Part shown: positions 1 through 8,762 of the stretch, one piece after another
Numbering within the stretch: position 1 is the stretch's first letter
Layout of the letters: each line of letters begins with the position of its first letter
DNA from: Pseudodesulfovibrio sp. JC047
GTDB lineage: Bacteria; Desulfobacterota; Desulfovibrionia; Desulfovibrionales; Desulfovibrionaceae
Assembly: GCF_010468615.1 (NCBI RefSeq)
Contig: NZ_WUEH01000009.1
Location: forward strand, 62,001 to 126,000
DNA length: 64,000 bases
Direction: 5' to 3'
Translations under genes and position numbers: made by a program
Notes under the pieces: model-generated
The model's input: the letters and a program-made list of their open reading frames with translations, nothing else
What the model was told of the DNA's origin: nothing
Database searches by the model: none

Positions 1-2
1 GG

Positions 3-1046
3 CGTGAAATCCATTTTCATCATGGGGCACGGGAAGTGTTGGCCCGAGTTTATTTATTGGATCGAGAGGATCTGAAACCGGGCGAGACCTGTGTGTGCCA
101 GGTCCGGTTTTCCGAACCGCTGGCCGCAGTGTATGGCGACCGTATTGTTTTGCGCGCATTTTCTCCGCTCCGCGCGTTTGCGGGCGGGCGGGTGATAGGA
201 CCCGTCGGACACAAGGTCAAACGGTTCTCAGGCAAAGTGGGCCGTATGCAGCAGCTTGCTGCGGACACGCCCGAAGCCGTGGTGACCGCTCAGTTGGAAC
301 TGGTTGGTCCCGCTGGTCTGACATTTGCTGAACTGCTGACCATGACCAACCTTGAAACCAAGGGGCTTGAAAAAACGCTGGGCGTGCTCGGCGGACAGCA
401 GAAAGCCATTTTGTTCGACAAGGAGACCCGTCGGTATGCCGGAGGCGAATTGGCGAAAAATCTTGGCGAGAGCCTGCATGATTTCCTGACAGATTTTCAT
501 GCCAGGGAGTCCATGAAACCCGGGGTTCAGCGGGGTGAATTGGCGTCGTCGTGGGGCACGGATTTACCACCTAAGCTCTTTCATTTCGTGGTGGAACGAG
601 CCATCAAGGCCGGGACCATCGTTGCCGAGCAGGAATTGTTGAAACTCAAAGGCCATACGGTCTCGCTTGCGTCGGATCAGAAAAAGGTTCGAGAAGTGAT
701 TTTGGACGCGTATACCAAGGGTGGAAGCACGCCGCCGAATCTCAAGGATGTTCTTGAACCGCTTGGCATGGATTTCAAGCAGGCCGCGTCTGTCTTGAAG
801 GTGTTGCAGGAGCAGGGCGAATTGATTCGTCTCAAAGGCGATATGTATTATCACAGGACCGCCCTGGATGACCTTCAACGGCGGATATGTGATTTTTTTG
901 CCGACAATCAGGAAATGTCTGCGCCAGACTGCAAGGAGATCACCGGGCTGTCCCGGAAGTATCTCATTCCCATATTGGAATATTTTGATAAAGAGAAATT
1001 GACCGTTCGGGTGGGAGACGTCCGTCATCTCCGGAAACGTTCTTGA
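3..1046 (+). CDS. selB: Selenocysteine-specific elongation factor SelB, C-terminal part (cut by window edge)
   Basis: SelB is the GTPase that delivers Sec-tRNA(Sec) to UGA codons by binding both the tRNA and the SECIS hairpin in the mRNA. The frame is open from the first bases of the window, so the GTPase domain lies outside. The visible 347 residues begin with the beta-barrel signature (R-I/E-I-H-F-H-H-G-A then ARVYLLD, GD-R-I-V-L-R and AGGRVIGP), which is characteristic of SelB domains 3-4. After it comes a long helical/winged-helix region ending in SRKYLIPILEYFD and VRHLRK, as in the SelB C-terminal winged-helix repeats that bind SECIS RNA. A GTG at 36 is an internal codon, not the start. 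The gene shows that this organism decodes UGA as selenocysteine, which matters for the UGA-containing gene at 45728..45889. Confidence 0.93.
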   Translation, partial: REIHFHHGAREVLARVYLLDREDLKPGETCVCQVRFSEPLAAVYGDRIVLRAFSPLRAFAGGRVIGPVGHKVKRFSGKVGRMQQLAADTPEAVVTAQLELVGPAGLTFAELLTMTNLETKGLEKTLGVLGGQQKAILFDKETRRYAGGELAKNLGESLHDFLTDFHARESMKPGVQRGELASSWGTDLPPKLFHFVVERAIKAGTIVAEQELLKLKGHTVSLASDQKKVREVILDAYTKGGSTPPNLKDVLEPLGMDFKQAASVLKVLQEQGELIRLKGDMYYHRTALDDLQRRICDFFADNQEMSAPDCKEITGLSRKYLIPILEYFDKEKLTVRVGDVRHLRKRS

Positions 1047-1077
1047 CACAGGGGAACACTCCCTTTAGGGCATTCTC

Positions 1078-1872
1078 ATGGATAAACGGCATTGGTGTGT
1101 TGTGACATTGATCGCGGTACTTGGACTGATGGCTGGCTGCGCCGGGAAAACCACCCGGGGCGCGGTCAATGATTTGGCCGTGGCCAATGCCATGGTAGAC
1201 GCTGCTGCGGATGTACTTGAAACAACCATTGCCAATGATACGGACGGCACGGTTCGGGCCTTGCTCGGCAAGGCCAAAGGCGTGTTGATCATTCCGGCTG
1301 TGGACGAAGCGAGCCTGTTGGTCTCCGTGGGCGGTGGCAACGCCGTGCTTATGGCCTTGACCGATCAAGGCTGGACCGGGCCGGTCTTCATGACCAAGGG
1401 CACGGTTGGCGTTGGTTTTCAGGCCGGGGTGTCCAGACAATCCGGCATACTGCTTTTCATGCATCAGGACGATGTCCGCTATATGTTGCGGACCGGGGCC
1501 ATTGTGCAGGCCCACGCCAGACTGATCGTTCTGAATGTGGCGTATGAAATTCACGAAACAGATGCCTTTTACGAATCTGGTGATGTGTATTTCGTGGGCG
1601 ATCGAAAAGGTGTGTACGCCGGTCTGGCCGTCAACAGTGGCGGATTCACGGATCGAACGGTTTTGAATGAAGTGTACACTGGCGTACCGGGCGGTGGTCC
1701 GCGTGCGATTTTACTGGAGCGGAAACTCCAACCCGAAGGCGCACAGCGTTTGCGTGATCTGTTGTCTCAAACAGGCAATGGAATGAAGGACAGTGCTGAA
1801 CAGCAACTGTTTTGGCAAAAGAAAAGGACGGAATCGAAATTCCGTCCTGAACTGTCTCTTTGGGGTGAGTGA
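1078..1872 (+). CDS. SYLF/Ysc84-domain lipoprotein
   Basis: The 264-residue protein has an N-terminal hydrophobic segment ending in a lipobox (L-M-A-G-C, Cys21), so it should be an acylated periplasmic or outer-membrane lipoprotein. The body matches the SYLF (Ysc84, PF04366) lipid-binding family: AKGVLIIPAV, then G-G-N-A-V-L-M, and a Gly-rich middle (GTVGVGFQAGV). Bacterial members are exported proteins of unclear function; the eukaryotic domain binds phosphoinositides. It starts 31 bases after selB. The last roughly 17 codons are unusual: they lie antisense to the tRNA-His terminator, and the stop codon at 1870-1872 is inside the tRNA-His gene. The C-terminal tail after about residue 245 is therefore probably recruited from non-coding sequence. 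Confidence 0.85.
   Translation: MDKRHWCVVTLIAVLGLMAGCAGKTTRGAVNDLAVANAMVDAAADVLETTIANDTDGTVRALLGKAKGVLIIPAVDEASLLVSVGGGNAVLMALTDQGWTGPVFMTKGTVGVGFQAGVSRQSGILLFMHQDDVRYMLRTGAIVQAHARLIVLNVAYEIHETDAFYESGDVYFVGDRKGVYAGLAVNSGGFTDRTVLNEVYTGVPGGGPRAILLERKLQPEGAQRLRDLLSQTGNGMKDSAEQQLFWQKKRTESKFRPELSLWGE
1817..1848 (-). terminator. Intrinsic terminator of tRNA-His, inside the lipoprotein gene
   Basis: A perfect 9-bp stem (AGGACGGAA at 1825-1833 with TTCCGTCCT at 1840-1848) and a 6-base loop. On the minus strand it is followed by a T-rich run (TTTTCTTTT). It sits 12 bases beyond the tRNA-His 3' end and within the coding region of the convergent lipoprotein. Confidence 0.8.
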
Positions 1873-1937
1873 TGGGACTTGAACCCACGGCCACCTGGGC
1901 CACAACCAGGTGCTCTACCAACTGAGCTACACCCACC
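1861..1937 (-). tRNA. tRNA-His (GTG)
   Basis: Read on the minus strand, the cloverleaf has a 7-bp acceptor stem (GTGGGTG with CACTCAC, one G-T pair), D-arm TAGCTCAGTTGGTAGAGC and an anticodon loop with GTG. It also has a T-arm with TTCAAGT and an encoded CCA. An extra G (-1) opposite discriminator C, the hallmark of tRNA-His, is present at 1937. The 3' 12 bases overlap the end of the plus-strand lipoprotein gene. Confidence 0.97.
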
Positions 1938-1950
1938 GTGTGAGGAGAGG

Positions 1951-1979
1951 TTTCTAGCTAACGATTCTCTCGCGGTCAA
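1951..1979 (-). promoter_or_regulatory. Promoter of tRNA-His
   Basis: On the minus strand TTGACC (1974-1979) and TAGAAA (1951-1956) are separated by exactly 17 bases. The inferred start site lies a few bases before the mature tRNA 5' end at 1937. Confidence 0.7.
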
Positions 1980-2005
1980 GCAAAAAGAATAAAAAAAGGT
2001 ACCAG

Positions 2006-3262
2006 ATGGATAAATTAATTATTGAAGGCGGCGTTCCACTTCAGGGAAGTATTCAGGTCAGCGGAGCTAAAAACGCAGCGCTCCCAATACTTATGGCGTG
2101 TCTTTTGGCTGATGGACCGGTCACGTTGAGCAACGTTCCCAAGTTGGCGGACATTAGAACTTCTTTGAAGCTGCTGAATATTCTCGGATGCGAAACATCT
2201 TTTGAAAAGAACGTGGCCACCAGCCATTGTGTCGGATTGAAACCGGAAGCGCCGTATGATCTGGTCAAGACCATGCGGGCATCTGTTTTGTGTCTGGGAC
2301 CGCTTTTGGCCCGACTTGGAGAAGCCAAGGTCGCGCTTCCCGGCGGGTGTGCCATTGGTGCGCGGCCCGTGGATCTGCATCTGCGAGGATTCGAGCGCAT
2401 GGGCGCGGAATTCGAGATCACTGAAGGCTACATCAAGGGTCGGTGCAAGGGTGGTCTCAAGGGTGCCAAGATTGCCTTGGATTTTCCCACGGTCGGCGGG
2501 ACCGAGAATCTTTTGATGGCGGCGTGTCTGGCCGAGGGCGAAAGCATCATCGAGAATGCCGCTCGTGAGCCGGAAGTCGAGGACCTTGCCAATTTCCTCA
2601 ATGCCTGTGGCGCACAGATCAGCGGGCAGGGAACGAGTGTCATTACGGTTCAGGGTGTTTCGTCCTTGTCCGGGTGCGAATATCGGGTCATGCCGGATCG
2701 CATCGAGGCCGGAACCTACATGGTGGCAGCCGCGATCACGGGCGGAGAACTGGAAGTGCTTGATTGTCCATATACTGCACTGGACGCGGTCGGATACAAA
2801 TTGCGGGAAATGGGTGTCTGGTTGCAGGAGGAGGACGGCTATGTGCTGGTCCGCCGAGCCAATGGATTATTGAAGAATGTGGATGTGACCACATTACCCC
2901 ATCCCGGTTTCCCGACCGACATGCAGGCGCAGCTCATGGCCTTAATGTGCCTGGGGCAGGGGACAGGGACCATCGAGGAAAAAATCTTTGAAAATAGATT
3001 CATGCATGTGCTGGAGTTGGTCCGACTCGGGGCGGATATTCGCCTGAAGGGCCGCACAGCCATGGTCCATGGCGTGGGAGAACTTCGGGGCGCGCCGGTC
3101 ATGGCGTCCGACCTTCGGGCCAGTGCGTCATTGGTTTTGGCCGGATTGGCGGCTGAAGGCACGACCACGATCGAGCGTATCTATCACTTGGACCGGGGCT
3201 ATGAAAATATTGAAGCCAAGCTGTCCGGGGTTGGTGCGCGGATCAAGCGCGTCAGTGGCTAG
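2006..3262 (+). CDS. murA: UDP-N-acetylglucosamine 1-carboxyvinyltransferase
   Basis: MurA transfers enolpyruvate from PEP to UDP-GlcNAc, the first committed cytoplasmic step of peptidoglycan synthesis. The 418 residues match the family length. The N-terminal [13 protein letters not shown] motif is present, and the catalytic cysteine is Cys115 in the loop [13 protein letters not shown], so the enzyme should be of the fosfomycin-sensitive Cys type. The motif PDRIEAGT and the C-terminal [13 protein letters not shown] segment are also typical. An AAAGGT ribosome binding site precedes the ATG. The gene follows the tRNA-His promoter on the opposite strand and ends with its own terminator, so it is probably transcribed alone. 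Confidence 0.97.
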   Translation: MDKLIIEGGVPLQGSIQVSGAKNAALPILMACLLADGPVTLSNVPKLADIRTSLKLLNILGCETSFEKNVATSHCVGLKPEAPYDLVKTMRASVLCLGPLLARLGEAKVALPGGCAIGARPVDLHLRGFERMGAEFEITEGYIKGRCKGGLKGAKIALDFPTVGGTENLLMAACLAEGESIIENAAREPEVEDLANFLNACGAQISGQGTSVITVQGVSSLSGCEYRVMPDRIEAGTYMVAAAITGGELEVLDCPYTALDAVGYKLREMGVWLQEEDGYVLVRRANGLLKNVDVTTLPHPGFPTDMQAQLMALMCLGQGTGTIEEKIFENRFMHVLELVRLGADIRLKGRTAMVHGVGELRGAPVMASDLRASASLVLAGLAAEGTTTIERIYHLDRGYENIEAKLSGVGARIKRVSG

Positions 3263-3290
3263 CGAACCAGACAAAGAATACGTTTCTTTT

Positions 3291-3323
3291 CGACCGGTGC
3301 CTTTGGGTGCCGGTCGTTTTTTT
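3291..3323 (+). terminator. Intrinsic terminator after murA
   Basis: CGACCGG (3291-3297) pairs with CCGGTCG (3310-3316), followed by seven T residues. Confidence 0.9.
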
Positions 3324-3463
3324 ATGGGAAAGAGCGGGCGCATGGCATCTCTTTTTTTTGATAAGTAGAATAATGCGTAAAGGATGCTGGATTCCCTGCC
3401 GTGTTCCTGCTAATTTGACGGATGTTGACGAAATCATGGGAATTCTGGGTGGGATGAACGATC

Positions 3464-5869
3464 ATGGAAAAAACGTGTTGGACATCGAAATTACTGGTTC
3501 ATGGGGTGCTGCCGTGGCAGACCTATGGACTGGCCTTTGTCCTTGGCGTGATGGCGTTTAAATATCCTGTTTCATGTGCGGCCGCGTTGGTTGTCGTGTA
3601 TCTGGTCGATTCCCTGCTTCGCGAAAGAGCGTGCCGGTTGCCGTTGTTGGCGTTTTTGTGTTGTGCGGCCTTTGGTTTTGGGTATGCCTCGCAGCGTACA
3701 CCGAAATTGCCTTCCTCCCTCCCCGAATGGACAGAAAGTCGGAAGCCGGTGGGGGTGCAGGCTGTGGCAGAACGGGTTGAACCTCGTTTCGGCAATCGGC
3801 TGCGGGTGGTGCTCGGAAATATTCGCTGCACGGTTGATGGTCATGAAACAACTTTGCCCGGAAAAATGGCCCTGTCCATTAGGCATCCCCATTTTATTCC
3901 AGTTCCCGGACAATCTCTGAAGGCTGTGGTGCGTGTTGTCCCGGTGCGGGCGTTTGGCAACCCAGGTGGATGGGATTATGGTTGGTACTGGCAGCGTCAG
4001 GGCGTGTTTTGGCGGGCGTGGCCGGTCAGCAGAAAATTGCTTTCCTGGGGTGATATCCCGTCTGACAGCCTGTGGCAGGTGAAAAAAACTGTACGGAGTC
4101 AGGTTGCTGCGCGTGTTCCGGAAACGCAGGGCGGAGCCATGGTCCTCGCCCTGACCACGGGTGATCGTTCCCGGCTGTCAAGCGAGACCATGGAGGCCAC
4201 GCGGAGAGCCGGTTTGGCGCACACATTGGCGTTGTCCGGATTGCATGTGGGATTTGTCGCGGCCATGGGGCTGTGGTTGGCGTTCTGCCTTGGTCGTCTC
4301 TATCCCCCGGTGCTCTTGTTGATCCCCCGACCCAAGTTGGCTGTGCTGCTGGCCGCTCCGCTGGTGCTTGGATATGCGTGGCTGGGGCAGCCCTCCGCAT
4401 CCTTGATTCGGGCGGCCACCATGTTTGGCTTTTGGGGGCTTCTGTTGCTGCAGGGGCGAGGGCGTATCCTGCTTGATGGGCTTTTTTTCGCATTGCTGAC
4501 ACTCGTTTTCATTGCTCCCATGTCCGCTTTTGATCTTAGCCTGCAAATGTCCGTGGTTGCCGTGGCCGGCATCGGTCTCATGTATCCACATTTTCGTGTT
4601 TTTTTCCTGTCTGGCGGTTCCTGGTTTCGTCGAACCGTGCGGTGGGTTGCTGGGGTCTTGTGCTTGAGCCTGAGTGCCAACCTTGCGCTTTTGCCGCTCG
4701 TGTCGTGGTATTTTGGAACATGGTGCCCGAATATCCTGCTCAATGTGATTTGGCTCCCGGTGCTGGGAGGTGTGGTCATGCCGTTGGGGCTGGTTGGTTT
4801 GCTGTTGACATGTGTGCCGTGGACGAGTGGGGCGGGTGGCGTGTTGCTTGGGTGGGCGGCCTGGGTGACGGATGGTCTGTTGGCCGTGCTGACATCTGCC
4901 GGAGACGCGGGGTGGACCCCGGTTTTTTCCGTGTTGCGACCGCTTTGGCCGGAAATGCTCGGGTGCGCCATCCTGTTGGTCGTGGTGGTCTCGGTTGTGC
5001 GCAGTTCGCGGAGAATACCCTTTGAATTGGCCGCGCTCGGATTCTTTTTATTGGTCGCTCCACATGTTTGGGTGATGGCCTTGGATACGCGGGACGAAGC
5101 GCGATTGACCATGGTGGATGTTGGTCTTGGACAAGCCCTGGTCGTGTCGCTGCCCGGCGGGCACCGTTGGTTGGTGGATGGCGGGGGCGGGTCCAGTACA
5201 TTTGATATGGGCGAGGCGGTCGTTGCTCCCTGGTTGGCCTATGGTCGGCCTCCTCGATTGGACGGGGTGTTCTTGACACACCCGGATGTGGACCATAGCC
5301 ACGGCTTGCCGTTCATTCTTGATCGGTTTCAGGTGAAGCATTTTTATTTCAACGGGATGATGCCTGGAGGACTGACTGGAGATCGACTGCGCGCTGTCAT
5401 GACCCGACAGACAATGTCGCCGATGCGTCTGGAAGCCGGAGAAAAAGTGCGGCTGACTGATGGTGCCGTGTTCGAAGTGGTCCACCCCGGGGCCGGTTTT
5501 ATTTCAGCCAAATCCAATGAACATTCCTTGGTCATGCGATTGGTCTGGAGGGGAAAAAATCTGGCCCTGCTGCCAGGGGATGTGGAGAAGGGTGGGATTG
5601 AAACTTTTCTGGATGCCGGTCACGCGCTTCAGGCCGAGGTGGTCGTGTTGCCGCATCATGGCAGTCGGAATAGTCTGGTCCCTCGGTTGTATGATGTGGT
5701 GGGGGCGCGAGTGGTTCTGTGTTCGAATGGGTATCTCAATCGGTATGGATTCCCGGCTTCGGAGGTAGTGCACGCTGTGGGGGGCGAGGTTTTGTCCACA
5801 TCACGGCATGGACAGGTTGTTTGTCGGTGGGGCGAGAGAGGATTGCGCGTGGGATCCTTTTATCCATAG
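3464..5869 (+). CDS. comEC: ComEC/Rec2-family DNA uptake channel protein
   Basis: ComEC forms the inner-membrane channel that takes up single-stranded DNA during natural transformation. The 801-residue protein has the full three-part layout. An N-terminal membrane and OB-like (DUF4131) region is followed by the Competence domain, with its hallmark LALSGLHVGF around residue 253 and many membrane segments up to about residue 550. A C-terminal metallo-beta-lactamase-like domain follows, with MVDVGLGQALVV and the metal motif HPDVDHSHGL near residue 605, then LPHHGSRNS. All key motifs are intact and no frameshift is seen, so it is likely functional. No other competence genes (comEA, comF) are visible nearby. 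The start was taken at the ATG preceded by GGTGGGATG; earlier in-frame starts are possible. Confidence 0.93.
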   Translation: MEKTCWTSKLLVHGVLPWQTYGLAFVLGVMAFKYPVSCAAALVVVYLVDSLLRERACRLPLLAFLCCAAFGFGYASQRTPKLPSSLPEWTESRKPVGVQAVAERVEPRFGNRLRVVLGNIRCTVDGHETTLPGKMALSIRHPHFIPVPGQSLKAVVRVVPVRAFGNPGGWDYGWYWQRQGVFWRAWPVSRKLLSWGDIPSDSLWQVKKTVRSQVAARVPETQGGAMVLALTTGDRSRLSSETMEATRRAGLAHTLALSGLHVGFVAAMGLWLAFCLGRLYPPVLLLIPRPKLAVLLAAPLVLGYAWLGQPSASLIRAATMFGFWGLLLLQGRGRILLDGLFFALLTLVFIAPMSAFDLSLQMSVVAVAGIGLMYPHFRVFFLSGGSWFRRTVRWVAGVLCLSLSANLALLPLVSWYFGTWCPNILLNVIWLPVLGGVVMPLGLVGLLLTCVPWTSGAGGVLLGWAAWVTDGLLAVLTSAGDAGWTPVFSVLRPLWPEMLGCAILLVVVVSVVRSSRRIPFELAALGFFLLVAPHVWVMALDTRDEARLTMVDVGLGQALVVSLPGGHRWLVDGGGGSSTFDMGEAVVAPWLAYGRPPRLDGVFLTHPDVDHSHGLPFILDRFQVKHFYFNGMMPGGLTGDRLRAVMTRQTMSPMRLEAGEKVRLTDGAVFEVVHPGAGFISAKSNEHSLVMRLVWRGKNLALLPGDVEKGGIETFLDAGHALQAEVVVLPHHGSRNSLVPRLYDVVGARVVLCSNGYLNRYGFPASEVVHAVGGEVLSTSRHGQVVCRWGERGLRVGSFYP

Positions 5870-5963
5870 ATGATCCTTGCCACTATTTTTCTCCTGCGGT
5901 ATCGTCCGTGTGTGCAAGTTGAGTCCTTTGGGGCGTCGTCCTGCCCGTCTGTGAACGCGAAGA

Positions 5964-6842
5964 ATGAATGAAGAAGATGGAGCTATGCCTGAATTTGAAA
6001 GAGCCGTGGCCGTTGCCGTTGAAAAGATGCCCGTGTTTCCCGAGAGCGTGACCCGGGTCTTGACGGTGACTGCGGATATCAATTGTTCGCAGCGGGATCT
6101 TGTTGAAGAGATAAAACGTGACCCTGTGCTGACGTTGAAAATTTTGCGGTTGGTCAATTCTGTCTTTTTCGGGTTGTCGCGGGATATTTCTTCCATCGAT
6201 CAGGCCAGCGTGTATCTTGGATTGAATACGTTGAAAAACGTCTCGCTGGGACTGGCCGTTGTCGGTGCCATTCCGAAAACCGCTGAAAATTGTTTGGATA
6301 TGGGTGGTTTTTGGCTCCATTCGTTGGCTGTGGGGACCGCCGCGAGGATGCTTGGATTGAAACTCGGCATTTCTCGTGAAGATGGCGCAGAGTATTTTGC
6401 GGCCGGATTGCTTCATGATATTGGCAAGGTTGTTTTTTCATTGTATATGCCTGAAGACTTCGAAAAAGTTTTGATGCAGGCGGCCAGGCCCGGAACGACC
6501 CTTTATCAATGCGAGAAGGACGTTTTTGGGATGACGCACGTCGATGTCGGTGCCATGTTGGCCCGAAAATGGTCGCTTCCGGTGGATTTGCGGGATGCTA
6601 TTGCTCGACACCATATAGTCGGTTCTGGCAACTTCTCGCAGTTGCTGGAGTGCGTCTTTGCCGCCAATCAGATCGCAAAGAGGCTGTCGTTTGGGGCGGC
6701 TGGGGACTTTGAGGTCGAGCGTTTACCGACGTCGGTGAAGGAACGGTTTTCCATGAGCATGGATGAATTGATTCGGGAGTTGCCTGATTTGGACGAAAAG
6801 GTGGAGCATGCTCGGATTTTTATCAAACTTGGCGAGGCCTGA
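5964..6842 (+). CDS. HDOD-domain signalling protein
   Basis: The 292-residue protein is an HDOD domain almost throughout. It has the typical N-terminal pattern (MPVFPESVTRVL, then L.EEIKRDPVLTLKILRLVNS and SIDQASVYLGLNTLKN) and an HD motif, AAGLLHDIGKV, near residue 148. HDOD proteins are non-enzymatic or degenerate HD hydrolases used as output or scaffold domains in bacterial signalling. Retention of the H-D pair is noteworthy, as many HDOD domains have lost it. A second ATG at 5985 is possible, but its GGAG sits too close. The neighbour downstream is a single-domain receiver, a plausible partner, although the 150-base gap argues for separate transcription. Confidence 0.85.
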   Translation: MNEEDGAMPEFERAVAVAVEKMPVFPESVTRVLTVTADINCSQRDLVEEIKRDPVLTLKILRLVNSVFFGLSRDISSIDQASVYLGLNTLKNVSLGLAVVGAIPKTAENCLDMGGFWLHSLAVGTAARMLGLKLGISREDGAEYFAAGLLHDIGKVVFSLYMPEDFEKVLMQAARPGTTLYQCEKDVFGMTHVDVGAMLARKWSLPVDLRDAIARHHIVGSGNFSQLLECVFAANQIAKRLSFGAAGDFEVERLPTSVKERFSMSMDELIRELPDLDEKVEHARIFIKLGEA

Positions 6843-6992
6843 TTCGGTGGTGAATTCGGTCAGGTTTCGGGTGCGCGAAATCCCCTTGCCAACAGGGGAG
6901 ATCGCAGAGAGACGGGGAGTTGCATTTTTCTGGTTAAAGTGACATTAATTTTCAGGTTGCTGTAAGCCAAGAGCTTGCTCAGGAGGGTGTGC

Positions 6993-7388
6993 ATGAAAGC
7001 GCTTATCGTGGATGACGATTTTTACAGCCGTAACATGATTCATGAAATTTTACGGCAGGTTGCCCAATGCGACATCGCCGTGAACGGCGAGGAAGCCATC
7101 GAGGCCTTTGGCCGAGGTCTGGTCGGCAAAGATCCGTATACTTTGATTTGTCTTGATTTGCTCATGCCGGAAATGGATGGGCAGCAGGCTCTTCGGGAGA
7201 TTCGGGCATTGGAAAAGGAACATGGCGTTGCACCGCAGGATGAGTGCAAGGTCATTGTCACCACCATGCTTGAGGATGAAAAGGAAACACATGACGCCTT
7301 TTTCCTCGGTGGAGCGACATCCTATTTGGTCAAACCCATTGATGAAGCAAAACTCCTCAATGAGATAAAAAGTCTGGGGCTGCTCTAA
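6993..7388 (+). CDS. Single-domain response regulator (CheY-like)
   Basis: A 131-residue stand-alone receiver domain. The acidic pocket is Asp7-Asp9, the phospho-acceptor is Asp55 in LICLDLLMPEMDG, the conserved Thr is in VIVTTML (residues 88-92), and Lys114 lies in YLVKPID. There is no DNA-binding or enzymatic output domain, so it acts by protein contact or as a phosphorelay intermediate. The start was set at the ATG preceded by a perfect AGGAGG six bases away; an upstream TTG would add six unsupported residues. It is followed by a strong terminator, so it is the last gene of its transcript. Confidence 0.92.
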   Translation: MKALIVDDDFYSRNMIHEILRQVAQCDIAVNGEEAIEAFGRGLVGKDPYTLICLDLLMPEMDGQQALREIRALEKEHGVAPQDECKVIVTTMLEDEKETHDAFFLGGATSYLVKPIDEAKLLNEIKSLGLL

Positions 7389-7413
7389 GACCTCTTTTTC
7401 CCAAGAAAAACAT

Positions 7414-7453
7414 CGGGTGTCGTGTGTATGAAACGACACCCGTTTCCCTTTTG
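7414..7453 (+). terminator. Intrinsic terminator after the receiver gene
   Basis: A perfect 10-bp stem (CGGGTGTCGT at 7414-7423, ACGACACCCG at 7433-7442) followed by the T-rich TTTCCCTTTT. Confidence 0.85.
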
Positions 7454-7556
7454 ACGGCATGATTTGAAGTCGGAGCCGTTTTCTAATATATTGACGCTCT
7501 TTGCTTGATCTTTTCGTCCCCGATGACGCGGGGTGCATATATACAGGATAAAAATA

Positions 7557-8717
7557 ATGAGCCAAATACTTGGTGTTAAATTTAATGATTACGGGCAGGT
7601 GTATTATTTTACATCCGGTCCGTTCGTTGTCCGGGAAGGGCAGCATGTCATTGTCAAAACCGATCAGGGCATGGGACTGGGGAAAGTTATTCTCATTCGT
7701 CAGGCCCCGCAGGAAGAGGATGACAATGAAGGGCATAAGCCCATTTATCGTCTTGCCAATGACAAGGATATGGATTCCGTGGCGGAAAATGACGCGGTTT
7801 CCAAGAACGCATTCGCCTTTTGTCGCAAGTGTATTACTTCGCACAAATTGGGCATGAAGCTGGTGGATGTCGAAGTCTTTTTCGATCGATCGAAGATGGT
7901 GTTCTATTTTACGGCCCCCGGTCGAATCGATTTTCGGGAACTTATCAAGGATTTGGTTCGGGAATATCGGACTCGGATCGAATTACGGCAGATCGGTGTC
8001 CGTCATGAAACGCAAATGCTCGGCGCGATCGGCAATTGTGGACAGATTTGTTGTTGCCGTCGTTTCATGCGCAAATTTGTTCCCGTGACCATCAAGATGG
8101 CCAAGGAACAAAATCTGTTTCTCAATCCAACCAAAATATCAGGTATTTGTGGCCGTTTATTGTGCTGCCTCAGCTTTGAACAGGAGGGGTACGAGGAGTT
8201 CCATCGCCTGTGTCCGCGTGTCGGGAAAAAGTATTCGACATCGTTGGGACAGGTGAAGGTGTTGCGGTCCAATTTCTTCAAGAAAACCCTTTCGCTGCTC
8301 ACCGAGAAGTTCGAGGAGCGGGAAGTTTCCATTGACGAATGGAATGAAATAGTTAACAAGCCGCCCAGTGAAGAGGCCCTGGCAGAAGCCAAGCCTCGGA
8401 ACCAGCGAGCGAGACGTGGTGGCCGTCCGTCAAAGCAGGCTGCCTCCCGTCGCGATTCACGGCGGAGCAAGGAGACATCTGCGGAAAACGATGGTGACCA
8501 GGCTGCTCGGAACAAGCCTCGTCGAAACACCAAGAACGGAAGAGACAAAGGGGAACGGAAACGCGGCCCTCGTCAGGAACCTTCCGAAAAGAAAGCGCGT
8601 GAAGGCACGCCGGAGCGTTCTGTGCCCGAGGGGCAGAACGAATCTCATTCCGGCGATGAAAAATCGAAAAAAGGGCGCAGGCCCAGAAGGCGCAGGCGCA
8701 GGCCTTCCAAAAAATAG
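7557..8717 (+). CDS. PSP1-domain protein, RicT/YaaT-like, with basic tail
   Basis: The 386-residue protein begins with the PSP1 fold (SQILGVKFNDYGQVYYF). It carries the conserved cysteine clusters of RicT: FCRKC near residue 87, GNCGQICCCRRF near 160 and GICGRLLCC near 200. In Bacillus RicT these belong to the RicAFT complex, which binds iron-sulfur clusters and helps control RNA maturation by RNase Y. Residues from about 280 on are a low-complexity Arg/Lys-rich tail, absent from the Bacillus protein, which may bind RNA. The ATG at 7557 has an AGGA eight bases upstream; a GTG at 7533 is less likely. metG starts 45 bases downstream, an arrangement common in this lineage. Confidence 0.85.
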   Translation: MSQILGVKFNDYGQVYYFTSGPFVVREGQHVIVKTDQGMGLGKVILIRQAPQEEDDNEGHKPIYRLANDKDMDSVAENDAVSKNAFAFCRKCITSHKLGMKLVDVEVFFDRSKMVFYFTAPGRIDFRELIKDLVREYRTRIELRQIGVRHETQMLGAIGNCGQICCCRRFMRKFVPVTIKMAKEQNLFLNPTKISGICGRLLCCLSFEQEGYEEFHRLCPRVGKKYSTSLGQVKVLRSNFFKKTLSLLTEKFEEREVSIDEWNEIVNKPPSEEALAEAKPRNQRARRGGRPSKQAASRRDSRRSKETSAENDGDQAARNKPRRNTKNGRDKGERKRGPRQEPSEKKAREGTPERSVPEGQNESHSGDEKSKKGRRPRRRRRRPSKK

Positions 8718-8762
8718 TTGCGCGGCAGACGGACTGTGTCCGTCACGACAAGGAGAATTGCA

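Noticed and set aside
4300-5112. 270-codon frame antisense to comEC
   Set aside because: Opposite an intact gene, low-complexity composition, no start signals.
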